Positions 46,413 through 47,968 of a DNA stretch of 47,968 bases are shown here, piece after piece. The notes beneath the pieces are model-generated. The model saw only the letters and a program-made list of their open reading frames with translations. It was not told the DNA's origin and searched no databases. The stretch is from IMG/VR virus record IMGVR_UViG_3300025703_000009, positions 1-47,968 of that record; one strand, written 5' to 3'. The position numbers were made by a program, and so were the translations under genes. The stretch's first letter is position 1. Each line of letters starts with the position of its first letter. The DNA is from a virus.

Positions 46413-46566
46413 TCCGATTCAGGTTGGCGTGGATCTCGCCAGCGGCCCGGACAAGACAGCCTACACGATTTGTCGAACTCCGGGCCGGCTTCGCCGGTTC
46501 TTGAGGAAGCACGGCATTGATCGTAGCACCTGGGAATACAAAATCATTCGGCAATATTATTCGTAA
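46321..46566 (+). CDS. hypothetical protein, 81 aa
   Basis: GTG 46321 follows AAAGGAAAAAGAAAC; ATG 46291 is an alternative without a ribosome site. The C-terminal part IQVGVDLASGPDKTAYTICR is typical of short phage proteins. Long out-of-frame overlap with the preceding gene. Confidence 0.5.
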   Translation: MRIYDGPRALRSQQRSIRGARGAWKRLELADPIQVGVDLASGPDKTAYTICRTPGRLRRFLRKHGIDRSTWEYKIIRQYYS

Positions 46567-46579
46567 CTAAGGAGAGAGT

Positions 46580-46657
46580 ATGGCTAAGAACAAACGGCGT
46601 TGCCCGACTTGCCATAACGTGATCGACAAATATCACAAGAAAAACGGTTGCTACTGA
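46580..46657 (+). CDS. zinc-knuckle peptide, 25 aa
   Basis: AAGGAGAGAG precedes the ATG. MAKNKRRCPTCHNVIDKYHKK...C carries CPTC and a later His/Cys, enough for one zinc site. Basic; may bind nucleic acid. Very short, so moderate support. Confidence 0.5.
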   Translation: MAKNKRRCPTCHNVIDKYHKKNGCY

Positions 46658-46672
46658 TGAGAAGGACCTACA

Positions 46673-46768
46673 ATGAAAAAAATACTAAAAGTTCTATTCT
46701 GGGTGATGACAATAACTGATCTGGTAGCGACTATCTGGTTCATCCAGTACGCGCAAATCAGGCTTTAA
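46673..46768 (+). CDS. membrane peptide, 31 aa
   Basis: GAAGGACC precedes the ATG. MKKILKVLFWVMTITDLVA... is a single transmembrane helix with a basic N-terminus. Role unknown. Confidence 0.5.
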   Translation: MKKILKVLFWVMTITDLVATIWFIQYAQIRL

Positions 46769-46777
46769 GGAGGACGA

Positions 46778-47203
46778 GTGAAAGTTTTACAGTACCGCAA
46801 GAAGTCAGTAGTAATTTCGGCGATGCAATATACCGGCGAAAACTGGGAAGAAGCGTTGGCCTGGGTTAAGAGGCAGGGCGGCAACGCTGCCGGGGCGCAT
46901 CGGCAGATAACCATCATTACCCTTGAGGGCAACATGAAAGCCGATCCGGGTGACTGGATAATCCAGGGTATTGCCGGCGAATTTTACCTGTGTAAGCCTG
47001 GTATCTTCGATGAGACCTACGAGCCCTATGACGGTAAGAAAACCTTGTCTAAGCCCTTGGCTCAATGGTTTCCTGACCTGAATAGTTTCGAAGTAGATCA
47101 GATCCGCCAGTTGATACGCGGAGCCGCGGAGCGCGATGCGCAGCTTGATGGCAAAACGCCGGTCCGCACTGTTACACTCACTATCGGATCCCTTCATGAT
47201 TAA
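46778..47203 (+). CDS. conserved phage protein, 141 aa
   Basis: GTG start after AAGGAGG. KKSVVISAMQYTGENWEEALAW...TLEGNMKADPGDWIIQGIAGEFYLCKPGIFDETYEPY is a common phage protein of unknown function (recalled pattern: RKKPVVIEAVQWTG...GDWIIRGVxGExYPCKPDIF). The last 8 bases overlap the deformylase start. Confidence 0.75.
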   Translation: MKVLQYRKKSVVISAMQYTGENWEEALAWVKRQGGNAAGAHRQITIITLEGNMKADPGDWIIQGIAGEFYLCKPGIFDETYEPYDGKKTLSKPLAQWFPDLNSFEVDQIRQLIRGAAERDAQLDGKTPVRTVTLTIGSLHD

Positions 47204-47636
47204 GGTCCTGAAATATCCCCACCGTAGGTTGGCGCGCAAGTCAACGCCGGTGAAGAGCATGGCAGAAGCCCGGCAAATCCTCAAAAAGCTTGATGACGCT
47301 ATCGCCGAGCAAGTCTGGGGCAAAGTCCTGGGCTTCGCCGCGCCGCAGATCGGTATCGACAAGCGCGTGTTCAGGGCTTCCGGTATCGGCTACATTAACC
47401 CCGAGATTGTTTGGATGTCGAAAGGCTGGAACTACTGCCATGAGGGCTGTTATTCGCTCGAGCAAGGGCGTTACGATTACGAAGTGGTCCGGCAGCACTC
47501 TTTGATTCTGAAATGGACCGATGAGGGGGGGGTAGACCACGAAGAACGATTTAACGGCAAGCGGGCTCAAATTATCCAGCATGAATACGATCACCTGGAA
47601 GGCAAGCTTGCTAACAGCGCAGAAGAGGCAAAATGA
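47196..47636 (+). CDS. def: peptide deformylase
   Basis: 146 aa. The three Def motifs are present: GFAAPQ (46-51, motif GxGLAAPQ), EGCYS (83-87, EGCLS; Cys85 is a metal ligand) and HEYDH (129-133, HExxH). The enzyme removes formyl groups from new proteins. Phage versions lack the C-terminal tail, as here. ATG 47196 overlaps the previous gene by 8 bases; an upstream in-frame start at 47136 lies within it. Confidence 0.88.
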   Translation: MIKVLKYPHRRLARKSTPVKSMAEARQILKKLDDAIAEQVWGKVLGFAAPQIGIDKRVFRASGIGYINPEIVWMSKGWNYCHEGCYSLEQGRYDYEVVRQHSLILKWTDEGGVDHEERFNGKRAQIIQHEYDHLEGKLANSAEEAK

Positions 47637-47746
47637 ATCTGTTGTGTGTTTTCGATGATTGCCGATTCCCAGCGAGATATGTTTTTATGGGAATGTCACT
47701 CTGTAAACAACACTTTCAGTGGAAGAGCAACCAGGTACAGAAGTGA
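47633..47746 (+). CDS. zinc-knuckle-like protein, 37 aa
   Basis: ATGA overlap with def. CVFDDC and a later LCKQH could bind zinc. Small and unknown; its TGA overlaps the next GTG. Confidence 0.5.
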   Translation: MNLLCVFDDCRFPARYVFMGMSLCKQHFQWKSNQVQK

Positions 47747-47838
47747 GATCGCGACCTACCCTGGTACAGGTAAGCATAGATAAATTCTGCTGGCTTTGCG
47801 GCAATCCGCGAACGCACCAGTGGCCATTTTTAATGTAA
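47743..47838 (+). CDS. zinc-ribbon-like peptide, 31 aa
   Basis: GTGA overlap. FCWLCGNPRTH gives a CxxC zinc knuckle. Coupled to the preceding gene. Unknown. Confidence 0.45.
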   Translation: MRSRPTLVQVSIDKFCWLCGNPRTHQWPFLM

Positions 47839-47846
47839 GGAGAGAT

Positions 47847-47968
47847 ATGAAGACCCAAATAATTGTTGAAAACGGTGTGGTGTCAATCGTGATTGATGAT
47901 GGCAAGCCCGTAGTAATCCAGCCGGCAATGCGGGCTGATAATAGTACCCCCCCCCCCCCCCCCCCCCC
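47847..47968 (+). CDS. 3'-truncated hypothetical protein
   Basis: AAGGAGAGAT precedes the ATG. 34 residues (MKTQIIVENGVVSIVIDDGK...) are readable before the frame runs into the terminal C run, which would encode polyproline and is probably not real sequence. Beta-rich start; family unknown. Confidence 0.5.
   Translation, partial: MKTQIIVENGVVSIVIDDGKPVVIQPAMRADNSTPPPPPP
47947..47968. repeat. terminal C22 homopolymer
   Basis: The contig ends in 22 Cs. This may be a sequencing/tailing artefact or a real C tract that stopped assembly; it makes the last codons unreliable. A G9 tract also occurs at 10331-10339. Confidence 0.9.

Noticed and set aside
1-47968. CRISPR arrays, transposases, integrase, RNA polymerase
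   Set aside because: No array of regular repeats with spacers outside coding repeats, no DDE or integrase motifs and no polymerase were seen on either strand.

Overview
This 48.0 kb contig looks like most of the genome of a tailed double-stranded DNA phage with podovirus-type (short-tailed) architecture. Reading leftward, the minus strand carries a contiguous virion block from the large terminase through portal, scaffold and an HK97-fold (Mu gpT-like) capsid protein to fibres, a head-tail connector and a T7 gp12-like nozzle. Three Ala/Gln-rich, probably ejected internal proteins follow, the last of 1446 aa with an LPD38-like C-terminus. There is no tape measure, tail tube or sheath gene. The host cannot be named from sequence. 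Promoters are sigma70-like, Shine-Dalgarno sequences are strong (GGAGG or AGGGGG), intrinsic terminators carry U-tracts, and the lysis cassette has two papain-fold enzymes. The contig starts inside one gene and stops inside another at a 22-base C run, so it is probably incomplete.

Layout. 2-10279 (+): tightly overlapping early/DNA-metabolism genes (zinc-ribbon proteins, DnaB-type helicase, RecB/Cas4-like nuclease, SSB-like protein, short RecA-like recombinase, HNH-like protein, small HExxH protein). A sigma70 promoter at 3169 and a highly structured untranslated segment (about 3204-3485) interrupt the series. 10276-10312: a bidirectional terminator separates converging arms. 10345-13361 (-): lysis and membrane genes. 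13426-40029 (-): virion operon, a leader with a strong promoter (39102-39130) and an intrinsic terminator about 100 bases downstream, then three small genes including an Acb2-like cyclic-nucleotide sponge. 40089-40505 (-): a structured RNA region ending in a tRNA/tmRNA-like domain. 40570-41560: gene-free, A+T-rich, repeat-containing region that is the best origin/control candidate. 41565-44459 (+): small genes separated by three copies of a two-hairpin intergenic cassette, with a terS-like gene antisense at the end. 44462-47968 (+): a promoter/operator region, a replication-initiator-like gene with a TTG start and a hairpin-sequestered ribosome binding site, then accessory genes including peptide deformylase.

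How it works together (inference). The initiator at 44622 and the helicase at 2041 would recruit host polymerase and primase, since neither is encoded here. The nuclease, SSB and RecA-like protein would form a recombination set. Late genes would run leftward under attenuated or antitermination-type control. The Acb2-like protein would blunt CBASS/Thoeris-type cyclic-nucleotide signalling. The glycoside-hydrolase tailspike and carbohydrate-binding fibres point to a polysaccharide-covered host.
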